Notes: generated by a model from the letters alone, not told the origin. DNA of 64,000 nucleotides from Ambrosia x helenae (GCA_030844895.1 JAUTDX010000415.1:96623-160622); one strand, 5' to 3'; positions 47,701 through 59,289 are shown, numbered from the stretch's first letter. Translations and numbers: made by a program.

Positions 47701-48000
47701 ATCAAGATAGAAGAAACCAATCCGGAAGAGGACGTGGTAACAATTTTCGTGGTCGAGGCCAAGGGGTGGTCGAGGACGTGGTAGGAATCAACAAAACGAC
47801 GACAATCACAACAATCAAGCTCGTGGCAACAATGACAACAAGCGAGGTAACCGTGGAGGTGAAAACGGGAATAAAAGAGGTCGAGACAAAAGAAACATCA
47901 CGTGTTTCTCGTGTAACAATAAAGGTCACTACTTGTGTGAATGTACTCGACAAGCTCAACTGGAGGTAAATTTAAATCAAGCCGGTGATGGCGAGCCGAA
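44740..48000 (+). pseudogene. Copia gag, split by a solo LTR
   Basis: The first part (44760-45120) has scrambled frames but recognisable pieces, such as a YNTWTVMMEAILDAQDLWEA-like segment and IIFCTTPENIMSQ. The second part (47379-47690) reads MKETELVEEFDGKLSEIANK, then KKLLDSMPDKF and LEDCIGHLKAFEER, typical of the UBN2-type Copia gag. An RGRG-rich stretch and a zinc-knuckle (CFSCNNKGHYLCEC) follow near 47895-47945. The 2.25-kb solo LTR at 45126-47378 interrupts it. Not functional. Confidence 0.75.
45121..47383. mobile_element. Solo LTR, 2253 bp, with GATCA duplications
   Basis: From 45126 to 47378 the sequence starts TGTAAGACCC and ends GGGTGTTACA, near-inverse LTR ends. It is flanked exactly by GATCA (45121-45125 and 47379-47383), the 5-bp duplication of LTR-element integration. 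No gag, pol or second LTR lies between, so it is a solo LTR left by recombination. The ends and length suggest a Ty3 element with long LTRs. It splits the Copia gag frame. Small ORFs inside are not genes. A tandem duplication of about 75 bases lies at 45509-45655. Confidence 0.85.
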
Positions 48001-50419
48001 ACTCATGATGGCATCGATTTCAATTTTAGAAATCATGTTAAACGAAGAAAATGGGCATCCTAAGGCATATGCAAATGATCCGAAAGATGATTCGATTTGG
48101 TATTTGTACAACGGGGCTTCAAATCATATGACGGGTTTGGAATCTATCTTTTCGGAATTGAATAAAAGTATAAGTGGTCTTGTCAAATTCGGTGACGGTT
48201 CAAAGGTTAGAATTTGTGGAAAATGCTCTATTGTCTTCAATTGCAAGAACGGGGAACAAAGGATAGTAAGTGATGTGTATTTTATTCTGGAGTTACAAAG
48301 CAATATTCTAAGCCTTGGACAAATGACAGAAAATGGAAACAATGTTTGGATGGAGAACAACCACTTATGGGTGTATGAAGGAGATTGAAGAATTTTAATG
48401 AAAGTCCCGCGTGCACCAAACCGGCTAGACAAAATCTCTCTTCGTGTTGGATCCCCGGTATGTTTTCTATCATCCATAAATGAACGAGCATGGCTTTGGC
48501 ATGCTAGACTCGGTCATTTAAATTTTCAATCAACTATGGATATGAAAAATAAAAAAATGGTGCGAGGCAAAATTCAAACCATGAAAGGCGAACATATTTG
48601 TGACGCTTGCATGTTAGGAAAACAAACACGTGACCTGTTTCCTAATAAAGAGTCATACCGTGCCTCAAAACCATTAGAGTTAATTCATACCGACTTGTGT
48701 GGTCTGATTAACCCGCCCACTTTGAGTTGAAATCGGTATTTTATTTTGTTTGTAGACAACCACACAAGATATATATGGTTTTATTAAGTGTGCGCGTGAA
48801 CCGGCGGTTTATAAAAGAATTGCTAAAGGCAAGCTAATGATCGTTGGTATTTATGTTGACGACTTGATCGTGACTGGTTCAAGTCTTGCGGAAATCAACC
48901 AATTCAAAGAGCAAAGGAAAAGTAAGTTTTATATGCAAGATCTTGGTTTACTTACTTATTATTTGGGTCTCGAAGTGTCACAAGAGCATGATCGGGTTAC
49001 ATTGAAACAAGCATCGTTTGCAAATGATCCGAAAGATGATTCGATTTGGTATTTGGACAACGGGGCTTTAAATCATATGACGGGTTTGGAAGCTATCTTT
49101 TCGGAATTGAATAAAAGTATAAGTGGTCTTGTCAAATTCGGTGACGGTTCAAAGGTTAGAATTTGTGGAAAATGCTCTATTGTCTTCAATTGCAAGAACA
49201 GGGAACAAAGGATAGTAAGTGATGTATATTTTATTCTGGAGTTACAAAGCAATATTCTAAGCCTTGGACAAATGACAGAAATGGAAACAATGTTTTGATG
49301 GAGAACAACCACTTATGGGTGTATGAAGGAGATTGAAGAATTTTAATGAAAGTCCCGCGTGCACCAAACCGGCTAGACAAAATCTCTCTTCGTGTTGGAT
49401 CCCCGGTATGTTTTCTATCATCCATAAATGAACGAGCATGGCTTTGGCATGCTAGACTCGGTCATTTAATTTTCAATCAACTATGGATATGAAAAATAAA
49501 AAAATGGTGCGAGGCAAAATTCAAACCATGAAAGGCGAACATATTTGTGACGCTTGCATGTTAGGAAAACAAACACGTGACCTGTTTCCTAATAAAGAGT
49601 CCTACCGTGCCTCAAAACCATTAGAGTTAATTCATATCGACTTGTGTGGTCTGATTAACCCGCCCACTTTGAGTTGAAATCGGTATTTTATTTTGTTTGT
49701 AGACAACCACACAAGATATATATGGTTTTATTAAGTGTGCGCATGAACCGGCGGTTTATAAAAGAATTGCTAAAGGCAAGCTAACGATCGTTGGTATTTA
49801 TGTTGACGACTTGATCGTGACTGGTTCAAGTCTTGCGGAAATCAATCAATTCAAAGAGCAAAGGAAAAGTAAGTTTAATATGCAAGATCTTGGTTTACTT
49901 ACTTATTATTTGGGTCTCGAAGTGTCACAAGAGCATGATCGGATTACATTGAAACAAGCATCGTTTGCAAAGAAGATTCTAAAACTTGGTGGAATGTCCG
50001 ATTGTAATCCTACTCGTTATCCTATGGAGCATCAGTTATATATAGACCGAGACGAAGGTGGTGAAGAAATTAATGTGACCGATTATCAAAAATTATCGGC
50101 AGCTTGCCGTATTTGACGAACACAAGACTGGACATTAGTTTCGCGGTTGGTTTTGCTAGTCGATTCATGCAAGAGCCAAAATTATCACACTTAAAAGCGG
50201 TAAAACATATTTTGCGTTATATACGAGGAACCGTTGATTATGGTTTGAGTTATGAAAGGAGTGGTAAGATGGAACTAAGAGGCTACTGTGATAGTTCATA
50301 CGCAACGAATCAAGATGATGGAAAAAGTACAACGGGCATGGTTTTCTATCTCGGTGAAGCATTAATATCTTGGAATTCTCAAAAGCAATAAACAGTGGCG
50401 CTTTCTTCGTGTGAGTCGA
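48001..50419 (+). pseudogene. Copia pol remnant with internal deletion, 949-bp tandem duplication and 3' truncation
   Basis: Protease region: SIWYLYNGASNHMTGLESIF (the usual DSGAS-type D replaced by YNGAS in copy 1 and DNGAL in copy 2). The pre-integrase domain follows (LWHARLGHLNFQSTMDMKNK, with CDACMLGKQ). Integrase stops after HTDLCGLINPPTLS, and the rest of integrase and the N-terminal RT are missing. RT resumes at IVGIYVDDLIVTGSS. RNase H (LRGYCDSSYATNQDDGKSTT, ALISWNSQKQ) ends with a stop. Homology is lost after TGTGAGT near 50420, so the 3' LTR is absent. Copy 1 is 48071-49019; copy 2 is 49020-49966. Confidence 0.82.
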
Positions 50420-51690
50420 TTTGGGAATTAGGGTTTTTGAAGAAATGTGTAAAGAACCTGTGTTTGCAGAGTTTCAATCGTTCTTGTGAAGAAGAAAGGT
50501 TAACTATGTGTTTTTTAAAGTTTAGACATGAAATGTCCTAATTGCCCCTGAAGTTAACTGACTTTTATAACTGAGTCAAAAATATGGTCCAAAATGGCAC
50601 CAAAATGAAAGTTCCAGGTTAACATTGATAAAAATAACTTTTTTCTGTCTAAACAAGCATTTTGGGCCAAACCTCATGGCCATTTTAATAGCTTACTTCA
50701 CAAAATATCCATTTTTATGTGAAGTGAAGTTTTATAAAGGCTTGATGTTATGGGAAAAGTATATGTTTTTTAGAGTTGTATAAAGGCTTGATGTTGTGCG
50801 AATATTAATGAGCACAAACAAGTCTTTATGAACACAACCGGACATAAATAAGTGTTCATGAACAAAAACAAACACAAATTGACATATATTAACTAGATCG
50901 AATTCACACAAATCAAGACATTAGCTAAATCCACCCAAAATATAACTTAATTATCCAAACATACTTAGTACTTAACATAATATTGGTAAACAAAATAAAG
51001 TAGTGCCTCAAAAAACTAAGTTCGCATTGGAGATGGATAAGGAGGGTGTCGGAGCTGGAGAGCATCAGCACTGAAACACGAAAATATAATGAACTTATAC
51101 TAAAAGTAGGTTTATTAATCTCATATATTTACCCCACATATATTATTTAGTTGGATAAAATAAATAAAAATATATAAAATTATAAGAATTTAAAACCCTA
51201 ATAAACTATCAACATAAACGAACACGTTACCGAACGTTTAGGAACATAAATGAACAAGCGCAGCTTGAAATTTTTTTGTTCATGTTCGTTCATTTATTAA
51301 ACTAACGAACACAAACGAACTTCCCACTAAATAGTACATGAACTGTTCGTTGAATGTTCAGTTCATTTGCGGCTCTAATTTGAGTTTTTTTTTTCATGCG
51401 ATGTAGCTATGGAGTTAATAGAATGCATTTATTGGGGTTTTATATGAAAATAATTAATAGTTTAAGTACTAAAAACGAAAAATGATTTTTGGGGTTTGAA
51501 CCCCTGTTTTCTCTTATCACGTAGATGATGTCATCTCCTATTATATTAGGGATCACACCTTTTCTTTTTTGAAGTTCTAAACCACGCGCTTTTGTCTCTT
51601 TCATTTCTCACGCTCCTTTCGCCACGTGCTGCCAGCCAGGCCCCTAAAATGTTTCATTTAATATTCATAAAAACTTTTTAAACGTTTTTA
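50420..51690. other. Intergenic with GAACA/TGTTCG-rich MITE-like repeat
   Basis: No exon was seen. Between about 50790 and 51376, GAACAAAAACAAACAC words on one side and TGTTCGTTCATTTATT words on the other form a loose inverted repeat, typical of a common plant MITE type. Ends were not resolved. Confidence 0.4.
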
Positions 51691-51696
51691 ACAAGG

Positions 51697-51828
51697 GTTC
51701 TAGAATTCATACACCCCGTGACATCATATTTAAGGTGTATGACATCACATTCTGGATATGTGGCAGCTTCCTATTGGTTGTGGTGTGGGTCAGGGTATAT
51801 GAATCCTAAAGTAGGGGTGTATGAATCC
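51697..51828. mobile_element. Small inverted-repeat element (TTCATACACCCC ends)
   Basis: TTCATACACCCC at the left is exactly inverted as GGGGTGTATGAA at the right, about 115 bases apart. The interior has related GTGTATGACATCA words. It ends about 20 bases before the Helitron start. Non-coding. Confidence 0.5.
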
Positions 51829-52761
51829 ACAACCCCTTTTAACAAATCTATATATATATATAAAACAAAGCTATTTTGCTGACGTGGCGTCCATAGGTTC
51901 CTTCAACCCCCCCTTGAAATCGCCACGTGGCATGTTAATTTAAAGGTTTTGATGTTTTTTAATTATTTTGTTTTTTACCTTAAAAAAAAGAGAAAACACA
52001 AAACCCAATCCCAACCCTAATCGTCTTTCATTCCCTCAAAACAGAAACATTGTCTCTAACCCTAATTTCTCCAAAACTATTCTAATCTCAAGAATTCCTC
52101 TCTTAATTGTTTCATTCATAACCTAAATCTTGCCTCCCCCTCTGTGTACCCTCCTCTCCCCATTCATCATCATCATCTCCGTTGATCCTCCATCCAGCAT
52201 CAGTTGGGACGAACTCACCAACGAAAACGTCGATCTTGTATGCTAGCTCCTATATCCATATATCTCCCTCTTAATTAACCCTATTTTTTTTATATATATC
52301 AACGCTTTCGTTACCTGTTCGATACATTATTATTATATTATTATTAATCGTCTGTTTAGTAATGATTTGATTGATCTGATGTCTTATTATTATTATTTTG
52401 TTTTTTGTTATTTTTGCATGAGTGGATTGAATTGATGAATTAGGAGAATTGTAGCTTTGTGCTTAACTTTTGTGTTATTTGATTAACCTTCTTCTTTGCT
52501 TTAGGTATGTTTTTTGATCTGGGTTTTTGTTTATTGTAAATAAAGCTTTGTTTTTTTTTTTTTTTTTTTTTTTTGATGTGGGTTTTTGTTTATTGATAAT
52601 AAAGTTTTGTTTTTTTGATGTGGGTTTTTGTTTATTTGAATTGGGTATTCATGGGTTTTGTTATTTGATCTCAATTGATACGTTCTTAATTGGCAAGATG
52701 TAGATTAGGGCTAAAGATATCTTTTTTTTTTTTTGGTAATGGTTGGTGTATTGAATTTGCA

Positions 52762-52941
52762 GTGGGGACTTTGTTAGGAGCATTGACTGGTGCTTTGATT
52801 GGTCAAGAAACAGAGAGTGGGTTCGTTAGGGGTGCTGCGGTTGGAGCGATTTCGGGTGTGGTTTTTTCGCTTGAAGTATTTGAATGTTCGCTTCTTTTTG
52901 GCAGTCTGATGAATCTGGGATCAGATGTCTTCTGTACTTGG
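52762..52941 (+). pseudogene. Captured NEP1-interacting-protein (NIP1)-like RING gene exon
   Basis: After TTTGCAG the frame reads VGTLLGALTGALIGQETESG, then FVRGAAVGAISGVVFSLEVF, the membrane-associated N-terminal part of plant NIP1-like RING-H2 proteins, in which an E3-ligase RING follows. One T is missing near 52895, after CSLLF. In the shifted frame the family sequence resumes (QSDESGIRCLLYL) and ends at a GT donor at about 52942. The RING-H2 exon was not found in the element. It is a transduplicated exon, probably not functional. Confidence 0.7.
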
Positions 52942-53954
52942 TGAGCAATTTTGTTTCTGTTTTCTCACATTTTCTTAAAGTAATTTGAATGAGCCAAACC
53001 TGAGCTTAGTCTAGAGTAAGGTGTAAACGAGATGAGCCAAACCAGAGCTTAGCCAGGCTCGAACTCGAACTTTGCTTAGACTCCACATTCGTGTTCTAAT
53101 ATTTATTTGGATGATCAGTTTTGAAATGTTTTGATGCATCTGTTAAGAGATGATGACCATATTGTGTGTAATGTCACACAAATGAAAATGTTTGTTGATA
53201 CTTTGCTACTCTTTTGTTTTGCTGAATTAAATAGATCTTGGTTTGAAGTGTTATTATGTGGGTGTGTGTGGATGTGCAGGTATGTGCTCTCATCTCATTT
53301 CCACCATCTTTCCCAATTTGTTTCGCCTAGGTTTTGCTTTTACATTTGGGTACAAATGCTTAATTAGGAATGTCGTATCACAATCTATTGTATGCTTCTT
53401 ATGTATTTGTCATATTTCTACAGGATGGGCTTTTAGTCTAATGGACTGGAACGATTCTGCCTGGTGCGACAGACCTGAATTTTTCCTATAAGCATAAATC
53501 GTATTTAAAGGTAACCTCTAAAATCAAGACTTTGTTTGGCAAGTTTTAAGTTGTTAAAAGTCTACATGTAATAAGAAAAGATGTTATATAACTTTTAGGT
53601 AACAGAGCTTCCATGTATAAAAATTGATGATATGGATGAAAGTTGATTTTTTTTTGTGGTTTCCCAAGGGATTTTTAGTGTTAATAATATAGAATGGGGT
53701 TGGAAGTGATGTATAAGGCTATTTAATGCAAGGCTTATGAGGCTGATTAGATGATTTCAGGTAATTTCTAATTCTTCAATATTTGATTTGTGTTAATACT
53801 GTTGTAGATTGTTGTTTGGATTCGAAGCTTGAGTTGGATTGATGGTTGATGAAAGAAATATTTTGCGGATTGTGAGGTAAATAAATTAATGTTCATAACT
53901 GATATTCACATATTGTTCGCATTATGCTGTATAAATTTAGCATTGATGTTTAGT

Positions 53955-54085
53955 TGCAGCATGATGAGCACCAACCTTTTGTTACCGATAATTACGGTAT
54001 TGTGAGTATCATACTCTTTGATAAGGAGCCACACTATAATCAGGCAGTTGACAACGCTACGTTTCAGCGACTGGTAGTGCACTTA
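53955..54085 (+). pseudogene. Exon-like fragment, unidentified
   Basis: After the acceptor-like TAGTTGCAG at 53950-53958 an open stretch reads HDEHQPFVTDNYGIVSIILF and then DKEPHYNQAVDNATF. It has coding texture and lies inside the Helitron, so it is likely captured host sequence. The family is not recognised. Confidence 0.3.
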
Positions 54086-54099
54086 TTTTATTTCCACCT

Positions 54100-54435
54100 T
54101 AAGTTGACAAGTTTCACATTTTTTTAACTGTCAATTATTTTAACTTACTGATGATGAACTTTTTGCGGGTTAACATTTCATATAGAACATTACATGGGTC
54201 GTTGCCAAATAATCAAGTTCTAAAGCTCTCCAAACCAGGTAATTATCATAAATCAGCCACATTAAGTTGACCATTAAGTTGACAAGTTTTGCATATTTTT
54301 TACTGTCAATTATTTTAACTTACTGATGGTTAACTTTTTGCGGGTTAACGTTTCATATAGAACATCACATGAGTAGTTGCCAAATAATCGAGTTCCAAAG
54401 CTCTCCAAACCAGGTAATTATCATAAATCATGTGA
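54100..54435. repeat. Tandem duplication, about 170-bp unit
   Basis: The segment from AAGTTGACAAGTTTCACATT to CCAAACCAGGTAATTATCATAAATCA near 54255 is repeated from about 54276 to 54430 with roughly 90% identity. Phrases such as TTTTGCGGGTTAAC and CTCTCCAAACCAGGTAATTA are shared. It arose inside the Helitron. Confidence 0.75.
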
Positions 54436-57179
54436 TTATGAAAATATCATGTTAGGTTTTGGTTTTTTAAGTGGATGCTTCATAATTTAGGATGTTTTAG
54501 TTATAGATGTTTATTGATTTGGTGTATACCGTTACTTGACAGGAATAAGATGGAATCCAAATGGTAAAAATCTGTTTTTAAGAAAGCTAATCAAAAGAAT
54601 TTTCTGAAAGCTTGAACTTTTAGTGTTCTTGATTAAATAGGGGTTTTGACCTGTCACTCAAATTTGTTTCTAATCAGGTTTAAAAAAGGAGTTTGCTTTG
54701 AGCTTTGCCAAATTTGCCAAAGACCACACAAATGGTAAATACCCTAACCAATTGTATTCTTATAGCATGAACTCAAATAATAATACAATAATAAGGTGGC
54801 TGCAAATTATTGTTGATAAAATGATTAGTTAGCACTTCATGAATGGGTTGGTCGCTTGATTTGGTCGAATTGAATAGTGGGTGAAATATGTGGAGTCTGG
54901 TTGTGTTGACTAGCTGAAACCACATACCATAAGTCCATAATGAGTGGGTTGAGTTGATTGTAGAATAAGAATGAGTCAAATGGTTGATTCTTATAGAACT
55001 AGCTTCATGTGTCGCCTGCCCAACAATTAGGACACAAAATGGCTGTTTATAAACATATAAATATAAACCTTAGAATAAAAGTAGATGTTTTGGTTTGGAA
55101 ATGAAAAGCAATTCTAAATTTTTTATGAACCATCAATAAATTAATGTGGGTGTTACAAGTATGTTTTTTTATAGCTGAACATGTATTCATACTGCAACTT
55201 TGAATTGCTTTTGTAGTAGTGTCGTAGTGATTGCTATGCCTAACCTTGGTAATTTCTGTAAGAGGTGCCGATTGTTGGCACTGAAGTCATTGTTGTCTCG
55301 AGTGGAATACAACCACACAGTTCTTTTACTTTGAATGAGCATAACAAAGCTATTTTGCTGACGTGGCGTCCATAGGTTCCTTCAACCCCCCCTTGAAATC
55401 GCCACGTGGCATGTTAATTTAAAGGTTTTGATGTTTTTTTAATTATTTTGTTTTTTACTTAAAAAAAATAGAAAACACAAAACCCAATCCCAACCCTAAT
55501 CGTCTTTCATTCCCTCAAAACAGAAACATTGTCTCTAACCCTAATTTCTCCAAAACCACAGCCATATCCTTTTGTCTTTCCTCTTTAATCCCTACTGTGT
55601 GGTTTCTACGATTGATATTGATCATCATTAATCACTAGAACGACCCTAGCGACGATTATGACGACGATGAGGAAGATGATCGCTACTGAAGCGATAATGT
55701 TAGCTTTTGTCTACCTTTAATCGTCGTGGATCTGTTTATAAACATCTCAGATCTGCAATTTTCTGCAGGCGAATGTGGTATTCAAGGTACGTTGACTTAA
55801 TTAGGCTATATCTTCATAATATGTGTTGTTGCTTTGGTTATTGTGATGATTCGCAAAAAAAGCACAGAACATGCTAGCTACCTGAAAGCTTTGATTTGAA
55901 AGATTATTCCAAGGAGCATCTGATACTATATTTCCACCAACAGATATATGGTAGCCGCGGCCCTAGAATAATAAATTTGAAATTCAAATTAAGATAAGAA
56001 ACAAAAAATCAATATTTAGTTCTTACCAGCATTTACCAACTCATCCACAAAATTAATTATTCAAAACTCTTTTTTTTTAACGGACAGGTCGTTTGTTCAT
56101 ACTTGCATTTGGTATTTGTTTTCTTTCAGTTTTTCTTTCTACCTAAGGTGAAGGACTTGAAGACGATGGTGGTTTAGGTGGGTGATAACGGCAGTACTCG
56201 ATTATCTGGCAACAATAACAATCGTAACTAAGGTTGGAGTTCAGCAAACTCGACTGAGGTAAGAATTACAACTTAAGACTTATGATTATTATGGATGATG
56301 TCGGATGATAATGATGGTTGTAATTGTTAGAAAATGTTCACATAGTAATTGGCTGTTATTGTTGATGAGTAACAGAATTTATGAGTGTAAATGGTCGATT
56401 AATGTGGTTAAGGTCTAAGTGACGGTAGTATGGAACAGTTAGCGGCTGTCGTTGTAATTGCGTTATGAGGAAGATGGTGGTAAGTGGGGTTAATGTTACA
56501 ACCATGGATGAACTTATTGACATGTTATTTGCTGGTATAGGGAGCTTTGGTCAAGGGGGTTGACCAGGTCAACCATGGTCAACTGTATATTGAAATTAGT
56601 CAACATAGGTTAAACAATAAGCTAAGAAGGTGGGTGCAGATCAAGCATAGTTGCAGAAAGCACCAAGGTATAACCTCACTATTACATTGCTTTAGGTTAT
56701 GGGTTGAATATTGATATTAGAGTTATGTATTTTTTTAGCATTTATGATAGGTGTAAATATTAGAGTTATACATTCTTTTAGGTTAGGTATCAATATTAAT
56801 ATTGTGAGACTTGGTACATAGATGTTATACGTTTTTAATGGTTACAACTTCAACCTAAGTGATTGTTTAGTTGATTAGGTTAAGAATTATAAGAGTCATT
56901 AGAGATTGATGAGTTTTTGAATTGTTGCAGCTTACATAAGTGATTATTTAGATGATTACTGATGGTTTTAGGTTAGGGACATGCAGTGATTTAGAGATTT
57001 TGTGGTTAGTTAACTTGAGTCATTTGCAATACGTTATCACATAGTGAAATTTTTTAACTAAGATTGATTATGTTTAAGTTATTTACTCTTTTCGTGATTT
57101 GAGTTTTCTTCTTTTATTATTTTTTATTAAGTCATATTAAAATTTTCAACCCCGGGACCTTCCCGGGGTAATTTGCTAG

Positions 57180-57792
57180 TCTATACATATAATAAAACAA
57201 AGCTATTTTAATGACATGACACTCAAAATGTGTCATCCCATGTGGAGGAAAAAAATAATTTAAAAACAAAATTAGATTTTTCTCTCTTATGTTTCCTCCA
57301 TAATTTTTAAACGTTAATATCTTTTATATACAAGATTTTTTAAAGAAAAAAAGTACACCAAATTAACGAGCGTTTTTATTATCTTTCCAACAAGTACCAT
57401 AGTGCTATATAAAAAACAGAGAAAAAAAAACGACTATTTTTTTGTTGGGTTTTGTTCAAACATGAAAAAAAAACACAAAGTGTTCAGGTAAAATCATTAA
57501 TCATGTATAGGCAAGTCACTAATTATGTTCAAATCAGTAAATATGAATTCTATTTTCAACATGCGTTAGCATTGGAGTTATACATTGTTTTAGGTTAGAT
57601 ATTAATATTAGAGTTATACATTGTTTAAGGTTAGGCGTTAACATTGGAGATATATTTTTAATTGTTTTAGGTTAGCTGCTACCCGAAGCTTTCATGCATG
57701 TAACTGTAAAGCGCATCATTCTATTTCATATGTAAAATTAATATGTCATATTAGATTTTTCAACCCCAGGACGTTCCCGGGGTATAATCTAG
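57180..57792 (+). mobile_element. Short Helitron, 0.6 kb, joined head to tail
   Basis: It begins TCTATACATATAATAAAACA directly after the CTAG of the preceding Helitron. It shares AAAACAAAGCTATTTT with the others. It ends with the hairpin CCCAGGACGTTCCCGGGG, then TATAAT and CTAG, followed by T. It is non-coding. The T at 57180 serves both as the base after the first Helitron and as the first base of this one. Confidence 0.7.
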
Positions 57793-58550
57793 TTTTTTAT
57801 ATATAAAATACCACCTTGTTTTTTAATTTAACTATATTATAAAATTATTTATGATTCTAAACATACTACTTTTGTAATAAGCAATCAGCCATGCCACCAG
57901 ATCACATGTAATGTTTCGTGCGCGAATACAGAAGCCAAAAACGGCCACAGACGTGACTGCACAATGTGTCATAAGTGTGTCTCTCGTCTATGGTTACCTA
58001 GGTGACTGTTTTTCACTTATGGGTTACGAATGTTCTAAAAAGAGTATTTTCTTAGGGGAGGCGTGGCACTTTAAGAAATGCTCGTGGGTAGGCCACTATC
58101 ATCACGGTAACACCGTCGTCGGTGGCACTAATAGTGGTCTCGTGAAGCAATCCTGTGTTCTAGTTAACGGAAGTGGTCACAGGTGCAGAGAGAGAGGGAG
58201 GGAGATGCAGAGAAGATAGGGGAACCAGAAAACTCCACGAGTGGTGCTGCTGCTGGTGAGAGGGGTTTACGGGTGGTGGTCCAGGTGGCGGGTTGCGATT
58301 GGTGTATGAAGGTGCTCCACGGATCCTCTGTTGGTGACGCCCATCCTTCCTTTAGGTGGGACGGGGTGTTCCACTTAACTTTACTGATTTTCATCAATTA
58401 TGTACCGTCACATCACTTTCACTGAAACACAGTTTTGGAGATAGCATTACACTTAAGCACCACCACAAATTTAAATGTTCCCATCCGTTAACTAGAACTA
58501 GCAAATACCTTCGCGGGACCACTACCCGCGACCACGACGGCGTTAGACTA
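57793..58550. other. Intergenic, no gene supported
   Basis: Several short ORFs overlap here but none shows a domain or exon structure. GAGAGAGGGAGGGAG-type purine tracts occur near 58185-58215. Confidence 0.4.
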
Positions 58551-58551
58551 T

Positions 58552-58836
58552 AAGGTGTGGACTCGGGGAGTAGCTCGGGGTGGTGAGGTGGCCTCGGCCC
58601 CGATGGGGAACACCCCACCCCCCGTTTGATTTTCGGGAATTCGGGGAGAAGACACCGAAGGCACCGATGAATGTGATTTGGCTTATTTTTTTAATCAAAC
58701 TTTATGTAATAAAAAAAATGAAGGGGAATTGGGGGAATACCATTTTCAAACTTTGGGGGAGGAAAATAGGAAAATAAGGTGGCACTGATGTGACACTTGG
58801 GGAAGTTGGAGGAAATGTATACCACACCATACAGCC
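58552..58836. mobile_element. Probable MITE, GGGG-rich
   Basis: The left part starts ATAAGGTGTGGACTCGGGG and the right part ends with ACACCATACAGCCTTA, loosely inverted. It has ACCCCACCCC and GGGGGAGG tracts. The texture resembles other short plant MITEs, but the ends are imperfect. Confidence 0.35.
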
Positions 58837-59259
58837 TTACTTTGTGGGACTGGGTACTCGTGCGCTTTGCCTTAGAGTTCTATACTTTAGGTTTTGTACA
58901 CATAAACATGGTGTTATATTTAATATTTAATTTTACTAACGTAATATTCTTTTGGTCCTATTATAATACTATGTAAACCATATGTACATTGATATAAATA
59001 AAGATATATGTGAATCTTTCTATGTAGTGACTAGGGTTCAAGCTATATGGTGAACAAATAATGAACGACTATAGTTTATAGTAGAATTAGAAATTGTTGA
59101 AATTATCTCACTCACTATCGTGGTATAGAAGAACTAGAAATTGTTGAAGTTATCTCACTCACTATTGTGGATGCATCAAGTTTCTTTGGTTTTGACTATT
59201 TAAAAACCAACATTGATTGCAACCCATAAATCTAGGTTGATCTTCATTGTTAATGGTAA

Positions 59260-59289
59260 CTAGTGGTAATCGAGGTGGCGCGTTGCGCC
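59260..59289 (-). mobile_element. Helitron 3' terminus, minus orientation
   Basis: On the minus strand the hairpin GGCGCAACGCGCC is followed by ACCTCGATTACCA, CTAG and T. This matches the Helitron 3' consensus. Its hairpin resembles the one at 62909. The body would extend to the right, into the minisatellite; no 5' end was found. Confidence 0.5.

Larger units (their letters stand above)
51847..57179 (+). mobile_element. Composite non-autonomous Helitron, 5.3 kb
   Basis: The 5' end TCTATATATATATATAAAAC follows A. The 3' hairpin CCCGGGACCTTCCCGGG, then GTAATTTG and CTAG, is followed by T. The 3' kilobase is nearly the same as in the Helitron at 35250-37356. The first ~215 bases (from AACAAAGCTATTTTGCTGAC on) recur at 55342-55557 without the TC terminus, so the element is probably a fusion of two Helitrons or contains an internal copy of its own 5' end. 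It holds a NIP1-like exon and other exon-like pieces. No Rep/helicase was seen. Confidence 0.78.

Noticed and set aside
47702..47969. T/V-rich ORFs on both strands in the Copia element
   Set aside because: Shadow frames of the RGRG-rich gag tail.
53131..53491. ORFs at 53131-53367 and 53243-53491 as RING-gene exons
   Set aside because: No cysteine/histidine spacing of a RING-H2 finger and no similarity to the rest of NIP1-like proteins.
58164..58777. Cluster of short overlapping ORFs on both strands
   Set aside because: No domain, no exon structure, purine-rich and GGGG-rich composition; likely MITE and flanking DNA.
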